DNA of 64,000 bases from Mycolicibacterium moriokaense (GCF_003347205.1 NZ_QQBJ01000002.1:310001-374000); one strand, 5' to 3'; positions 17,682 to 28,923 are shown, counted from the stretch's first letter. Numbers and translations are program-made. Notes: a model not told the origin generated them from the letters alone.

Positions 17682-20009
17682 ATGCCCGCTCGACGCCACC
17701 CCGGCAGGGACAGCGCTGCCGGCTACGACGAACATGCCGTGACCGTTATTTCTCGCGAACGCGAGGCCGCGGGCGTCAAGGCGGTGATGGTGTCGCTGCA
17801 ACGGGGGCTGCGCCAGATGGGCGCCGTGCGCACGGCCGCCGCGCTGGCCAGGCTGAACCAGCGGCACGGCTTCGACTGCCCCGGGTGTGCGTGGCCCGAG
17901 GAGCACGGCGGCCGCAAACTGGCGGAGTTCTGCGAGAACGGCGCGAAAGCCGTCGCCGAGGAGGCCACCAAACGCGTCGTCACGCCCGAGTTCTTCGCCC
18001 GCCACTCGGTGGCCGAACTCGGCGCCAAACCCGAGTACTGGCTGTCGCAGCAGGGTCGGCTGACCCATCCGATGGTGCTTCGGCCCGGCGACGACCACTA
18101 CCGGCCCATCGACTGGGCCGACGCGTACCAATTGATCGCCGCCGAACTGCGCCGCCTGGACAGCCCGAACGAGGCGATGTTCTACACCTCGGGGCGCACC
18201 AGCAACGAGGCCGCGTTCCTGTACCAGTTGATGGTCCGCAGCTTCGGCACCAACAACCTGCCGGACTGCTCGAACATGTGCCACGAGTCGTCCGGCGCGG
18301 CGCTGACCGACGCAATCGGCGTCGGAAAGGGCTCGGTGACCGTCGAGGACGTCACGAAGGCCGACCTGATCGTCATCGCGGGACAGAACCCGGGTACCAA
18401 CCATCCGCGAATGCTGTCGGTGTTGGAGAAGGCAAAAGCCAACGGCGCCAAGATCATCGCGGTCAACCCGCTGCCGGAGGCCGGCCTGATCCGGTTCAAG
18501 GACCCGCAGAAGGTGCACGGCGTCGTCGGACACGGGGTGCCGATCGCCGACGAGTTCGTCCAGATCAGGCTCGGCGGCGACATGGCGCTGTTCGCGGGCC
18601 TGGGCCGGCTGCTCATCGAGGCCGACGACCGCGCGCCGGGCAGCATCATCGACCGCGACTTCGTCGACTCGCACTGCGCGAATTTCGCCGAGTACGAGGC
18701 ACGCACCCGCGGGATCGACCTGGACACCGTTGTCGAGGCGACGGGCATCACCCGCGACCAGTTGGACCGGGTCGCGACGATGCTGGCCGAATCCGAACGG
18801 ACGGTCGCGTGTTGGGCGATGGGCCTGACCCAGCACCGGCACGCGGTGTCGATGATCGCCGAGCTGTCCAACGTGCTGCTGATGCGCGGCATGATCGGCA
18901 AGCCCGGCGCGGGCCTGTGCCCGGTGCGCGGCCACTCGAACGTGCAGGGCGACCGCACCATGGGCATCTGGGAGCAGATGCCGGAGTCGTTCCTTGCCGC
19001 GCTCGACGACCGGTTCGGCATCGTCAGCCCGCGCGAGCACGGCGTCGACACCGTCGACGGGATCCGGGCCATGCGCGACGGCCGCGCGAAGGTGTTCATG
19101 GGGATGGGCGGCAACTTCGCCTCGGCCACGCCCGACACCGCCGTCACCGAAGCGGCCCTGCGCAGTTGCTCGCTGACCGTGCAGGTGTCGACGAAGCTCA
19201 ACCGAAGCCACGTGGTACACGGCGCCACCGCACTGATCCTGCCGTCGCTGGGCCGCACCGACAGGGACGTCCAGGCGGGCGGCAAACAGATGGTGTCCGT
19301 TGAGGATTCGATGTCGATGGTGCACCTGTCGCGGGGCAACCTGACACCGCCCGGCGACCAGGTGCGCAGCGAGGTCTCCATCGTCTGCCAACTCGCCAGG
19401 ACGCTGCTGGGTCCGGAGCATCCGGTGCCGTGGGAGACGTTCAACGACGACTACGACCAGATCCGCGAGGCGATCGCGGCCGTCGTGCCCGGCTGTACCG
19501 ACTACAACACCAGGGTCCGCCGACCCGACGGCTTCCAGCTGCCGCACCCGCCGCGCGATGCACGCGAATTCCCTACCAACACAGGCAAAGCCAATTTCTC
19601 CTTGAATCCGCTGGAGTGGGTGCCGGTGCCGCAGGGACGGCTGGTGTTGCAGACACTGCGCAGCCACGACCAGTACAACACCACGATCTACGGTCTCGAT
19701 GACCGCTACCGCGGTGTGAAGGGCGGCCGACGGGTGGTGTTCGTCAACCCCGCCGACCTCGAGGCGTTCGGCCTGTCCGACGGCGACAGGGTGGATCTCG
19801 TCTCGGAGTTCACCGACGGCCACGGTCACCTCCAGGAGCGCAGCGCCAAGGACTTCCGGGTGGTGGCGTACTCCACCCCGGTCGGCAACGCGGCGGCCTA
19901 CTATCCGGAGACCAATCCGCTGGTGGCGCTGGATCACACCGCGGCCAAGTCGAATACGCCGGTGTCCAAGTCGATCGTCATCCGGTTGGACAAAGCATGG
20001 GACGGGTAA
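17682..20009 (+). CDS. FdhF/YdeP family molybdopterin oxidoreductase (formate dehydrogenase alpha-like)
   Basis: 775 aa, bis-MGD molybdoenzyme of the YdeP branch. The N-terminal cluster segment keeps only a short pattern with Cys66 and Cys69 in [10 protein letters not shown], characteristic of YdeP-type proteins rather than classical FdhF. Other family blocks: [41 protein letters not shown] and [12 protein letters not shown], with a C-terminal MGD-binding domain near [14 protein letters not shown]. No Tat signal, so cytosolic. The gene overlaps fdhD by 13 bp, consistent with sulfuration of its cofactor by FdhD. The substrate (formate or otherwise) is not established for this branch. Confidence 0.88.
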   Translation: MPARRHPGRDSAAGYDEHAVTVISREREAAGVKAVMVSLQRGLRQMGAVRTAAALARLNQRHGFDCPGCAWPEEHGGRKLAEFCENGAKAVAEEATKRVVTPEFFARHSVAELGAKPEYWLSQQGRLTHPMVLRPGDDHYRPIDWADAYQLIAAELRRLDSPNEAMFYTSGRTSNEAAFLYQLMVRSFGTNNLPDCSNMCHESSGAALTDAIGVGKGSVTVEDVTKADLIVIAGQNPGTNHPRMLSVLEKAKANGAKIIAVNPLPEAGLIRFKDPQKVHGVVGHGVPIADEFVQIRLGGDMALFAGLGRLLIEADDRAPGSIIDRDFVDSHCANFAEYEARTRGIDLDTVVEATGITRDQLDRVATMLAESERTVACWAMGLTQHRHAVSMIAELSNVLLMRGMIGKPGAGLCPVRGHSNVQGDRTMGIWEQMPESFLAALDDRFGIVSPREHGVDTVDGIRAMRDGRAKVFMGMGGNFASATPDTAVTEAALRSCSLTVQVSTKLNRSHVVHGATALILPSLGRTDRDVQAGGKQMVSVEDSMSMVHLSRGNLTPPGDQVRSEVSIVCQLARTLLGPEHPVPWETFNDDYDQIREAIAAVVPGCTDYNTRVRRPDGFQLPHPPRDAREFPTNTGKANFSLNPLEWVPVPQGRLVLQTLRSHDQYNTTIYGLDDRYRGVKGGRRVVFVNPADLEAFGLSDGDRVDLVSEFTDGHGHLQERSAKDFRVVAYSTPVGNAAAYYPETNPLVALDHTAAKSNTPVSKSIVIRLDKAWDG

Positions 20010-20821
20010 CGGCGCGCAGGCGGGTCAGGCACGTCACCGCCGACGACGCGGTGGCGCGGCCCGAGACACTGGTCGTCGAGGAGCCGCTTGAGCTCCGCGT
20101 CAACGGCAAGCCGATTACCGTCACGATGCGCACGCCGGGATCCGATGTCGAACTGGCCCAAGGCTTTCTGCTCACTGAGGGCGTCATCGGGCATCGTGAT
20201 GACCTGCTGACCGTGCGCTACTGCAAGGGCGTCGGGCCGGAGAACCTGAACACCTACAACGTGCTGGACGTGACGCTGGCGCCCGGGGTGGCGATGCCGC
20301 AGGTCGACATCACCCGCAACTTCTACACGACGTCGTCGTGCGGGGTGTGCGGCAAGGCGTCGCTCGACGCGGTGCGCACCATCAGCCGCTACTCGCCGGG
20401 CGACGACGCCTCGCAGGTCAAAGCCGACACGCTGTCTTCGATGCCGCAGCAGCTGCGCGCCGAGCAGAAGGTCTTCGCCAGCACCGGCGGGCTGCACGGC
20501 GCGGCGCTGTTCGACGCCGACGGCACGACGCTGGCCGTGCGCGAGGACATCGGCAGGCACAACGCCGTCGACAAGGTCATCGGCTGGGCCGTCGAGCAGA
20601 ACAGGATCCCGCTCAGCGGCACCGTGCTGCTTGTCAGCGGCCGCGCCTCCTTCGAGCTCACCCAGAAAGCGGTGATGGCGGGCATCCCCGTGCTCGCCGC
20701 GGTGTCGGCGCCGTCATCGCTCGCCGTCGACCTGGCCAGCCAGTCCGGAGTGACCCTGGTGGCGTTCCTGCGCGGCGAGTCGATGAACGTCTACACCCGG
20801 CCGGACCGCATCAAGCGCTAG
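19997..20821 (+). CDS. fdhD: Formate dehydrogenase accessory sulfurtransferase FdhD
   Basis: 274 aa. Transfers sulfur to the Mo-cofactor of formate-dehydrogenase-type enzymes. Contains the conserved redox pair CGVCGK (Cys115, Cys118), plus [10 protein letters not shown] near the N-terminus and [13 protein letters not shown] and [15 protein letters not shown] in the second half. Start ATG 19997 lies within the 3' end of the molybdoenzyme gene (13-bp overlap), an arrangement seen widely for fdhF-fdhD pairs. Confidence 0.94.
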   Translation: MGRVTARRRVRHVTADDAVARPETLVVEEPLELRVNGKPITVTMRTPGSDVELAQGFLLTEGVIGHRDDLLTVRYCKGVGPENLNTYNVLDVTLAPGVAMPQVDITRNFYTTSSCGVCGKASLDAVRTISRYSPGDDASQVKADTLSSMPQQLRAEQKVFASTGGLHGAALFDADGTTLAVREDIGRHNAVDKVIGWAVEQNRIPLSGTVLLVSGRASFELTQKAVMAGIPVLAAVSAPSSLAVDLASQSGVTLVAFLRGESMNVYTRPDRIKR

Positions 20822-20957
20822 CCGCAGCGCGTCTACCTGCGATCTCCCCGCAATCTCCACACATCCTCCAAGTTCCGTCGCGCCTTCTTCGACACGCTCT
20901 GAGTCGTCGGTGAAAACACGCGAGCACAGCTGAGGCTCGCCAATCGGAAGGCTCGAA

Positions 20958-21242
20958 ATGAAGACGATCGCGCTCGCAACCCTGACCGCTGCCGCGCTGG
21001 CGGTTCCTGCTCTCGTCATGGCGGGTCCGGCGGCGGCATTCCCCAACGCCGGAACGGCCGAGGACACGGTGACCGATCTCGAGTCCGAGGGCTACAAGGT
21101 GGAACTCAACGGCAGCACCAACAACGTCGCGCTGTCCCGCTGCCAAGTGACCGGCATGCACCCCACCCTGCCCGACTCCGCCACGTTGGCCGAGAAACAG
21201 AGCACGACGGTCTTCGTCGACATCGCCTGCCCGTCGCACTGA
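20958..21242 (+). CDS. Small secreted protein with two cysteines
   Basis: 94 aa. Clear Sec signal peptide with an AAA-type cleavage region (GPAAAFP, about residue 28) and a mature chain of about 65 residues holding two Cys that could form a disulfide. GGAAGG lies 6 bases before the ATG. Acidic mature part with the start NAGTAEDTVTDLESEGYKV, recalling small exported mycobacterial proteins of unknown function. It is 29 bp upstream of the glycosyltransferase, so probably the same transcript. No function can be assigned. Confidence 0.8.
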   Translation: MKTIALATLTAAALAVPALVMAGPAAAFPNAGTAEDTVTDLESEGYKVELNGSTNNVALSRCQVTGMHPTLPDSATLAEKQSTTVFVDIACPSH

Positions 21243-21271
21243 GCCTCGACGATCGAAAGGAGGACACAGCG

Positions 21272-22570
21272 GTGTCAGAAATACTGATTGCGGCGCTGTC
21301 GCCCCTCGGGCACATCACCCCGCTGCTCAATGTCGCGCGGGGCCTGGTGGATCGCGGTGACCGCGTCACCGTCTTGTCCGGCGCCCACCGCGTCGAGGAC
21401 ATCCGCGCGGCGGGTGCCACACCCGCGACGCTGCCCGCCCAAGGCGATCTCGACCCCGCCCTGCTGGACTCCGACAGCGGTCGCGAGCTCACCAGCGGCA
21501 TCAAGCGGCTCAACTTCGACATCGTGAGGCTCTTCGTGGCGCCGATGCCACATCAGACCGGGGCGCTCGCTGATCTGTTGGCGCACAGGCGGTTCGACGC
21601 AATCCTCGCCGACTACGGTTTCTTCGGCGTACTGCCGTTCGTGCTCGGCGATCGCGCGGCGCGGCCGCCGGTGGTGCTCTATTCCACCACCCCGATGATG
21701 TTCAGCAGCCGTGACACCGCGCCGGCTGGGCTCGGGCTATCACCGTCGACCAGCGCGCTGGGTAGGTTGCGAAACCGCACCCTGAACCTGCTGTCACAGA
21801 CGGTGTTGCTGCGCCGGGCGCAGAAGGCGGCGAACTATCAGCTGAATCGGCTGAACTCCCGTCAGCTGCCGATGTTCCTGCTGGACACCGGCGCGCTCGC
21901 CGACCGGTTCGTGGCGCCCACCGTGCCCGAATTCGACTATCCGAGAAGCGATCTACCCGCCAATGTGCGCTACGTCGGCGCGGTGCACCCGGCGCCGGCC
22001 CTGAACTTCAGACCGCCGCCGTGGTGGCCGAAACTCGACGGCGACCGGCCGGTGGTGCACATCACCCAGGGCACCGTCGACAACACCGACGCCGGCCGGT
22101 TGCTGCGACCGGCGATCGAAGCGCTCGCCGCCGAGAACGTCATGGTGGTCGCCACCACGGGCGGGCCGCCGGCCGCCGAGCTTGGCTTCCCGATACCGCC
22201 CAATACCTATGTCGCCGAGTATATTCCGCATGATCACCTGCTGCCGAAGGTCGACGTGATGGTCACCAACGGCGGCTACGGTGCCGTGCAGCGCGCGCTG
22301 TCCAGCGGGGTGCCGTTGGTGGTGGCGGGCGACACCGAGGACAAACCCGAGGTGGCGGCGCGCGTCGCATGGTCGGGCGCGGGCATCGACCTGCGGACCG
22401 GCACGCCCACCGCGAAGGCCGTCCGCGCCGCGGTGCGGGAAGTCCTCGGCGACGCCCGCTATCTGCGCCGGGCGCGTGACCTGGAGGCGGCCTACGCCCA
22501 GCGCGACGGCGTCGCCGAGATCGCGGCGCTGATCGACGAGGTGGTCGGCGAACGGGCGGTGACGACGTGA
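21272..22570 (+). CDS. Glycosyltransferase, MGT / UDP-glycosyltransferase (GT1) family
   Basis: 432 aa, GT-B fold. The N-terminal domain begins with IAALSPLGHITPLLNVARGL, in which the early His is the catalytic base of GT1 enzymes. The C-terminal donor-binding signature reads VAEYIPHDHLLPKVDVMVTNGGYG followed by GVPLVVAGDTEDKPEVAARV. A strong AAAGGAGG (21256-21263) precedes the GTG start. Such enzymes glycosylate small hydrophobic acceptors (lipids, polyketides, macrolides). Neighbours with a diiron oxidase and SCP2-like protein hint at a lipid acceptor; this is inference. Confidence 0.87.
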   Translation: MSEILIAALSPLGHITPLLNVARGLVDRGDRVTVLSGAHRVEDIRAAGATPATLPAQGDLDPALLDSDSGRELTSGIKRLNFDIVRLFVAPMPHQTGALADLLAHRRFDAILADYGFFGVLPFVLGDRAARPPVVLYSTTPMMFSSRDTAPAGLGLSPSTSALGRLRNRTLNLLSQTVLLRRAQKAANYQLNRLNSRQLPMFLLDTGALADRFVAPTVPEFDYPRSDLPANVRYVGAVHPAPALNFRPPPWWPKLDGDRPVVHITQGTVDNTDAGRLLRPAIEALAAENVMVVATTGGPPAAELGFPIPPNTYVAEYIPHDHLLPKVDVMVTNGGYGAVQRALSSGVPLVVAGDTEDKPEVAARVAWSGAGIDLRTGTPTAKAVRAAVREVLGDARYLRRARDLEAAYAQRDGVAEIAALIDEVVGERAVTT

Positions 22571-22655
22571 CGTGTGCCGACCCGTTCAACCGGCCGCCGG
22601 ATTCGAGTAGCCGACTACGCGTGCCCGCGCCGCGCTGCCAGGAAAGGGTGGATCC

Positions 22656-22799
22656 ATGGTTTCGAACCTGCAGTTCGTCGCGGTCGCGGCGTACCTCCTG
22701 TGGTGCCTGTTTGCCTCTCTGTCCGACGTGCTCGGGCACGGCGACGGCCACCCGCGCGCCGAGATCGACGAAAGCGACAAAAACGCGACAGCCACCTGA
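22656..22799 (+). CDS. Small single-pass membrane protein (47 aa)
   Basis: A short gene in the 273-bp space between the glycosyltransferase and the diiron protein. ATG 22656 is preceded by GGAAAGG at a spacing of about 7. The product begins MVSNLQFVAVAAYLLW, giving one hydrophobic helix (about residues 5-26), and ends in a charged tail with His, Asp and Glu residues. The stop lies 44 bp before the next start, and the neighbouring genes all carry similarly strong ribosome sites, so it is probably a real co-translated subunit. No known family recognised; it may anchor or assist the neighbouring oxidase. Confidence 0.6.
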   Translation: MVSNLQFVAVAAYLLWCLFASLSDVLGHGDGHPRAEIDESDKNATAT

Positions 22800-22843
22800 G
22801 CCGGAGGCGCACGATGGGGGCACGGGGACCGGAAAGGAGTCCG

Positions 22844-23848
22844 ATGACGGAGCTCAAGACGCCGACCGCAGTGCTGCACGAGGGACCACGCAGCCTCTCC
22901 GAGAGTGAAACCGCCGACATCGAGCGGCGCGACCTCACAGAGATCCGGCAGGTCGACATCGACGACGTGATCGAGTACGTGCACCAGGGCCTGCGGAAGC
23001 TACCCGACTTCGTCACCCTGTACCGCAAGTACCTCAAGCAGCGCTGGGACGTCTACGAGCTGGACTTCACCCAGGACCGCATCGACTGGACCGAGAAGAT
23101 GACCGAGGACGAACGCGAGTCGTTCGTCGGGATCGCGTCGGGCTTCCACCACGGCGAGCGCCAGGTCGAGATCGAGCTTCCGGTGTTCATGATGGGGGCC
23201 ACCGAGGAGGAGAAGCTGCACATCGCCGCGCAGATCGAGGACGAGGCGCGGCACACCGTCTTCTTCGACCGCTTCTACCGCGAGGTCGTCGGCATCGAGG
23301 GCGCCGACATCATGGAGGTGCTGGACAAGTCGTTCCCGTGGGTGCAGGAGACCTTCGTCGGGCCGTTCGGTCTGCTCGCCTATCAGGCCGACGAGTTGCG
23401 CAGGAACCCCTACGACCAGCGGGCCAGGGTGCGCTACGGCACGACGTACTTCCTCTGGATCGAGGGCGTGCTGGCGTTGTCGGTGATGAAGGTGACGCTG
23501 TCGTATGCGCGCTGGCGGGGATTCCTGCCCGCCTACTACACCGGTTTCACCGCGACGTGCCGGGACGAGTCGCGCCACGTCCAGGGCGGCATGCGCTATC
23601 TGCAGGATGCAGTGCGCCGTGACCCGACGATGCTCAAGGAGATTCACGACACGCTGCGCACGATCCTGATGATCAGCGGGGTGTCCAGCCGCAAGCTGTA
23701 CTACGAGCCGCTCGGCTGGACCGAGGACGAGGTTCGGGTGCTGTTGATCCAGCAGTTGCGACGCAAGTGCAACGACGTCGGCATCTCACTGTCCCAGGAA
23801 CTCGAGGATCTGCTGGTGCAGATCGAACCGGTGCTGGCAGGGGGCTGA
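22844..23848 (+). CDS. R2-like diiron oxidase (ribonucleotide reductase beta / R2lox-like, ferritin superfamily)
   Basis: 334 aa. All six expected metal ligands of the R2 fold can be placed: Glu105 (HHGERQVE), Glu134 and His137 (EDEARH), Glu207 (WIEGVLAL), Glu242 and His245 (RDESRH). A Tyr (202) five residues before Glu207 is in the position of the cross-linking Tyr of R2lox, and Val108 lies near the first ligand. The start at ATG 22844 has AAAGGAG upstream; the open frame extends upstream but through Arg-rich shadow sequence. No class I R1 subunit gene is nearby, which favours an R2lox-like oxidase over nucleotide reduction. Two bases separate it from the SCP2-like gene. Confidence 0.75.
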   Translation: MTELKTPTAVLHEGPRSLSESETADIERRDLTEIRQVDIDDVIEYVHQGLRKLPDFVTLYRKYLKQRWDVYELDFTQDRIDWTEKMTEDERESFVGIASGFHHGERQVEIELPVFMMGATEEEKLHIAAQIEDEARHTVFFDRFYREVVGIEGADIMEVLDKSFPWVQETFVGPFGLLAYQADELRRNPYDQRARVRYGTTYFLWIEGVLALSVMKVTLSYARWRGFLPAYYTGFTATCRDESRHVQGGMRYLQDAVRRDPTMLKEIHDTLRTILMISGVSSRKLYYEPLGWTEDEVRVLLIQQLRRKCNDVGISLSQELEDLLVQIEPVLAGG

Positions 23849-23850
23849 CC

Positions 23851-24333
23851 GTGTCGATGTTCTTCAGCCAGCCGTGGGCCGACGACGTGCGGGAGTCGCT
23901 GAACGCGGGGCCGTCCGAGGAGGCTCTGGCGGGCAAGCTGCCCGAGTACTGGGACTTCTACAACCTGATCCGCTACACGTATCCGTCGTCGTGGGCGTTG
24001 GGGGCCAGGAACCTGCCCGCCGAGTTGGGCGGCGGCACACAGTTTCTCGTCGTCGGCTGGAGCGAGGGATCGGTCACCGACTGCCGGATCGTCGACGAGG
24101 AGGAAGCGGCGCAGTCCACCTACGTGCTTGCGGCCGACTATCACGACTGGAAGGCGTTGTTCGAGGGGTACGACGCCCTCCGGACCGTGATGTATCGCAA
24201 GCTGCTGCTCGAGGAGGGCGATCTCCTCGAGTTCTTCAAGGCGATCTACTTCTTCGTCGAATGCCTGGCGTTGATCGCCACTGTGCCGACCACGTTCCCG
24301 GCGAACACGGCGGCGGTACCGGCCGCAGTCTGA
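23851..24333 (+). CDS. SCP2 sterol-transfer-like hypothetical protein
   Basis: 160 aa with a GTG start two bases after the diiron gene stop, next to a GGGGG ribosome site. The second half (AADYHDWKALFEGYDALRTVMYRKLLLEEGDLLEFFKA, in pieces) resembles the 'x-G-x-M-x-K-L-x-x-x-G-D-x' end of SCP2-fold lipid-binding proteins. No signal peptide. Tight coupling to the diiron oxidase suggests it presents a lipophilic substrate to it or senses product. The SCP2 assignment rests on pattern only. Confidence 0.6.
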   Translation: MSMFFSQPWADDVRESLNAGPSEEALAGKLPEYWDFYNLIRYTYPSSWALGARNLPAELGGGTQFLVVGWSEGSVTDCRIVDEEEAAQSTYVLAADYHDWKALFEGYDALRTVMYRKLLLEEGDLLEFFKAIYFFVECLALIATVPTTFPANTAAVPAAV

Positions 24334-24341
24334 GGTGCCTG

Positions 24342-24409
24342 TCTTGCGGCGAGCAGACGGATATGCCCGCAAGATCCCAGGACAGAGCGGACCTTAGCGT
24401 CTGCTCGCG
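24342..24409. repeat. Palindromic intergenic repeat, family II
   Basis: Perfect 11-bp arms GCGAGCAGACG (24349-24359) and CGTCTGCTCGC (24398-24408), with a second nested pair TCTTGCGG/CCGCAAGA (24342-24349, 24367-24374). It fills the space between convergent genes ending at 24333 and 24419, so it could act as a bidirectional terminator. Architecture is like family I but the arm sequence differs. Confidence 0.7.
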
Positions 24410-24418
24410 GTGAGAAAC

Positions 24419-25699
24419 TCAGGCGCTCTTGTCGCGGCGCTCGGGCCGAGAAGGCTTGCGCGGCACGATCGTCGGCAGGACGTTGTCCTCGACGGTCTCC
24501 TGCGTGACGACCACCTTGGCGACGTCGTCGCGGCTGGGGATGTCGTACATCACCGGCAGCAGGACTTCCTCCATGATCGCGCGCAGGCCGCGGGCGCCGG
24601 TGCCGCGATGGATGGCCTGGTCGGCGATGGCCTCCAGCGCCTCGTCGGTGAACTCCAACTCGACGCCGTCCATCTCGAACAGCCGGGTGTACTGCTTGAC
24701 CAGCGCGTTCTTGGGCTCGGAGAGGATCTTGACCAGCGATTCCTTGTCCAGGTTCGTCACCGACGCCACGACGGGCAACCGGCCGATGAACTCGGGAATC
24801 AGCCCGAACTTGATCAGGTCTTCGGGCATGACCTCGGCGAAGTGGTCCTGGGTGTCGATCTCTGCCTTGGAGTGCACCTCGGCGCCGAAGCCCAGCCCGC
24901 GCTTGCCGGTGCGGTCGGAGACGATCTTCTCCAGACCCGCGAACGCGCCCGCCACGATGAACAACACATTGGTGGTGTCGATCTGGATGAACTCCTGGTG
25001 CGGATGCTTGCGGCCGCCCTGCGGGGGCACCGACGCCTGGGTGCCTTCGAGGATCTTCAGCAGCGCCTGCTGCACGCCCTCACCGGAGACGTCGCGGGTG
25101 ATCGACGGGTTCTCGCTCTTGCGGGCGATCTTGTCGACCTCGTCGATGTAGATGATGCCGGTCTCGGCGCGCTTGACGTCGTAGTCGGCGGCCTGGATCA
25201 GCTTGAGCAGGATGTTCTCGACGTCCTCACCGACGTAGCCGGCCTCGGTCAGCGCGGTGGCGTCGGCGATCGCGAACGGGACGTTGAGCATCTTGGCCAG
25301 CGTCTGCGCCAGGTAGGTCTTGCCGCAGCCGGTGGGGCCGAGCATCAGGATGTTGGACTTGGCCAGCTCGACGGGCTCGGCGCGCGAATCGCGGGACTTC
25401 TCGCCGGCCTGGATGCGCTTGTAGTGGTTGTAGACGGCCACGGCCAAGGTGCGCTTGGCGGTGTCCTGCCCGATCACATAGCCCTCGAGGAAATCGCGGA
25501 TCTCGGCGGGCTTGGGCAGTTCATCGAGTTTGACGTCGTCGGCGTCGGCGAGTTCCTCCTCGATGATCTCGTTGCAGAGGTCGATGCACTCGTCACAGAT
25601 GTACACGCCGGGGCCGGCGATGAGTTTCTTGACCTGCTTCTGACTCTTTCCGCAGAACGAGCACTTCAGCAGGTCACCGCCGTCTCCAATGCGCGCCAT
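24419..25699 (-). CDS. clpX: ATP-dependent Clp protease ATP-binding subunit ClpX
   Basis: 426-aa AAA+ unfoldase that feeds substrates to the ClpP1P2 peptidase. N-terminal zinc domain with Cys13, Cys16, Cys35, Cys38; Walker A GPTGCGKT (121-128); Walker [11 protein letters not shown]; the second region [10 protein letters not shown], and an IGF-type ClpP-docking loop region around [13 protein letters not shown] 25699 matches the usual [19 protein letters not shown] start; an in-frame extension to 25795 is not family-like. Converges on the SCP2-like gene. Separated from clpP2 by about 400 bp, so probably has its own promoter. Confidence 0.98.
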   Translation of the reverse strand: MARIGDGGDLLKCSFCGKSQKQVKKLIAGPGVYICDECIDLCNEIIEEELADADDVKLDELPKPAEIRDFLEGYVIGQDTAKRTLAVAVYNHYKRIQAGEKSRDSRAEPVELAKSNILMLGPTGCGKTYLAQTLAKMLNVPFAIADATALTEAGYVGEDVENILLKLIQAADYDVKRAETGIIYIDEVDKIARKSENPSITRDVSGEGVQQALLKILEGTQASVPPQGGRKHPHQEFIQIDTTNVLFIVAGAFAGLEKIVSDRTGKRGLGFGAEVHSKAEIDTQDHFAEVMPEDLIKFGLIPEFIGRLPVVASVTNLDKESLVKILSEPKNALVKQYTRLFEMDGVELEFTDEALEAIADQAIHRGTGARGLRAIMEEVLLPVMYDIPSRDDVAKVVVTQETVEDNVLPTIVPRKPSRPERRDKSA

Positions 25700-26104
25700 G
25701 GTGGTGGAGTCCCCTACTTCCTGTCGCAGTCGTTCAGTGTCAAGTCGGTGGGCCGCTCGAGCGTATTGCCCGACGCTACCCGCTCTTTCCGGCACGGTGC
25801 GACCGATAAAGCCGAATCGCGTCGGTGATATTTAGCTGTAGTTGCAGAGCATTGCAAAACATAACGCCTCATGCGTCCCACAGCCCCCATGGACGCGCCG
25901 CCGTGTCCTTGGCGTGTCGTCGCCGTTACCGGACTGAGCTGCGGCCCCCGAGGTGATAGTCGAGTTGCGAAGTGGCGTTCGCAGCCTCCAACATACCGTG
26001 CTGATCTGCGATGGCGACCTCGCTGCAAAACTCCATTCTGCGCTCAGATCGCGAAAAGAACGCCGATCGCGATCTGGCCGCAGAATCGATACGTCCGACG
26101 GGAA
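25700..26104. other. Intergenic region between clpP2 and clpX
   Basis: 405 bp without a convincing gene on either strand. It is locally AT-richer around 25820-25870, where the - strand shows a TTGCAA hexamer and an AT-rich TAAATA stretch about 18 bases on, a possible clpX promoter. The clpP2-proximal end holds the hairpin at 26045-26076. In M. tuberculosis two genes (mmuM and an MFS gene) occupy the corresponding interval; no remnants of them are visible here. Confidence 0.5.
26045..26076 (-). terminator. Hairpin after clpP2, probable terminator or attenuator
   Basis: Perfect 9-bp arms CAGATCGCG (26045-26053) and CGCGATCTG (26068-26076) around a 14-base loop, 28 bp beyond the clpP2 stop in the direction of transcription. 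No immediate U-tract on the - strand. Confidence 0.5.
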
Positions 26105-26764
26105 CTAAGCCGTCTGCGCCGAGAGCTTCCGGTACTCCAGCACCGTGTCGATCACGCCGTACTCCTTGGCCTCGTCGGCCGTCAGGATCTTGTCGCGGTC
26201 GGTGTCGCGGCGGATGGTCTCGGGGTCCTTGCCGGTATGGCGCGCCAGCGTCGACTCCATCAGCGTGCGCATCCGCTCGATCTCCTTGGCCTGGATCTCC
26301 AGGTCGGAGAACTGGCCCTGGATGACGCCGGACAGCGCAGGCTGGTGGATCAGCACGCGGGCGTTCGGCAGCGCGAGGCGCTTACCGGGCGTGCCCGCGG
26401 CGAGCAGCACCGCGGCGGCCGAGGCGGCCTGGCCCAGGCACACGGTCTGGATGTCGGCGCGGACGTACTGCATGGTGTCGTAGATCGCCATCAGAGACGT
26501 GAACGAGCCGCCGGGCGAGTTGATGTACATGGTGATGTCGCGGTCGGGATCCAGCGACTCCAGCACCAGCAGCTGGGCCATGATGTCGTTGGCCGACGCG
26601 TCGTCCACCTGCACGCCGAGGAAGATGATGCGCTCCTCGAACAACTTGTTGTACGGGTTGGACTCCTTGACGCCGAAGCTCGAGTGCTCGATGAACGACG
26701 GCAGGATGTAGCGAGCCTGCGGCGTAAGTCGGGCGTCCAAAGACGGGTGAGTGTGGTCGGTCAT
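26105..26764 (-). CDS. clpP2: ATP-dependent Clp protease proteolytic subunit ClpP2
   Basis: 219-aa serine peptidase forming the mixed ClpP1P2 tetradecamer. Catalytic Ser115 in GQAASAA and His140 in IHQPAL; the Asp follows in the C-terminal third. The N-terminal stretch ([28 protein letters not shown] in pieces) is that of mycobacterial ClpP2. ATG 26764 overlaps the clpP1 stop (ATGA), indicating coupled translation and equal subunit supply. Confidence 0.98.
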   Translation of the reverse strand: MTDHTHPSLDARLTPQARYILPSFIEHSSFGVKESNPYNKLFEERIIFLGVQVDDASANDIMAQLLVLESLDPDRDITMYINSPGGSFTSLMAIYDTMQYVRADIQTVCLGQAASAAAVLLAAGTPGKRLALPNARVLIHQPALSGVIQGQFSDLEIQAKEIERMRTLMESTLARHTGKDPETIRRDTDRDKILTADEAKEYGVIDTVLEYRKLSAQTA

Positions 26765-27354
26765 GGCTTCACTCCGTTGAGGTTGGCGCTGGTGATGATG
26801 TGGTCGACGAAGCCGTACTCGAGGGCTTCCTGCGCGGTGAACCAGCGGTCGCGGTCGGAGTCGGCTTCGATGCGCTCCAGCGTCTGACCGGTGAATTCCG
26901 CATTGAGGCGGAACATCTCCTTCTTGATGACGGCGAACTGCTCGGCCTGGATGGCGATGTCCGCGGCGCCGCCGGTGATGCCGCCCAGCGGCTGGTGCAT
27001 CAGGATGCGGGCGTGCGGCAGGGCGTAGCGCTTGCCCTTGGTGCCGGCGGCCAGCAGGAACTCGCCCATCGAGGCGGCCATGCCCATGGCGTAGGTGGCG
27101 ACGTCGCACGGCGCGAGCACCATGGTGTCGTAGACGGCCATCCCCGCGCTGATCGAGCCGCCGGGCGAGTTGATGTAGAGGTGGATGTCCTTGGTGGGGT
27201 CCTCCGCCGACAGCAGCAGAATCTGGGCGCACAGCTTGTTCGCGATGTCGTCGTCGACCTGTGATCCCAGGAAGATGATGCGCTCGGCGAGCAAGCGCTC
27301 ATAGACGGAGTCGACGAGGTTGAACCCCTGCCCGTTCGAACGCATGTCAGTCAC
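26761..27354 (-). CDS. clpP1: ATP-dependent Clp protease proteolytic subunit ClpP1
   Basis: 197 aa. Catalytic Ser95 in GMAASMGE, His120 in MHQPLGG, and the terminal GFVDHII. The GTG start at 27354 gives [10 protein letters not shown], matching the VTDMRSN that precedes the processed N-terminus in M. tuberculosis ClpP1; AGCAGG lies about 9 bases upstream. ATG 27345 is an internal alternative. First gene of the clpP1-clpP2 operon; a 93-bp gap to tig probably contains the promoter, but no ClgR box could be fixed with confidence by eye. Confidence 0.98.
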   Translation of the reverse strand: MTDMRSNGQGFNLVDSVYERLLAERIIFLGSQVDDDIANKLCAQILLLSAEDPTKDIHLYINSPGGSISAGMAVYDTMVLAPCDVATYAMGMAASMGEFLLAAGTKGKRYALPHARILMHQPLGGITGGAADIAIQAEQFAVIKKEMFRLNAEFTGQTLERIEADSDRDRWFTAQEALEYGFVDHIITSANLNGVKP

Positions 27355-27447
27355 GACTGGATACCTGCTTTCTTGATTGCTCTCACCGAACACTAACCAA
27401 CCTGCGCCGCGACGCACTCCCTGACAGGGGCGCGTTCGCTCAGAGCA

Positions 27448-28923
<1,476 letters not shown>

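Noticed and set aside
16665-19937. A very long - strand open frame (about 1090 codons) opposite the propeller lipoprotein and molybdoenzyme genes
   Set aside because: Antisense shadow caused by high GC at third positions; product is Arg/His/Gly/Val-rich without any family motif, while the + strand genes have clear domains.
24410-25828. 472-codon + strand frame opposite clpX
   Set aside because: Shadow of clpX; low-complexity Gly/Leu/Asp/Val pattern produced by the reverse complement of AAA+ codons.
27346-27447. ClgR operator upstream of clpP1
   Set aside because: Several GCG/CGC-rich stretches exist, but none fits the known ClgR box clearly enough by eye.
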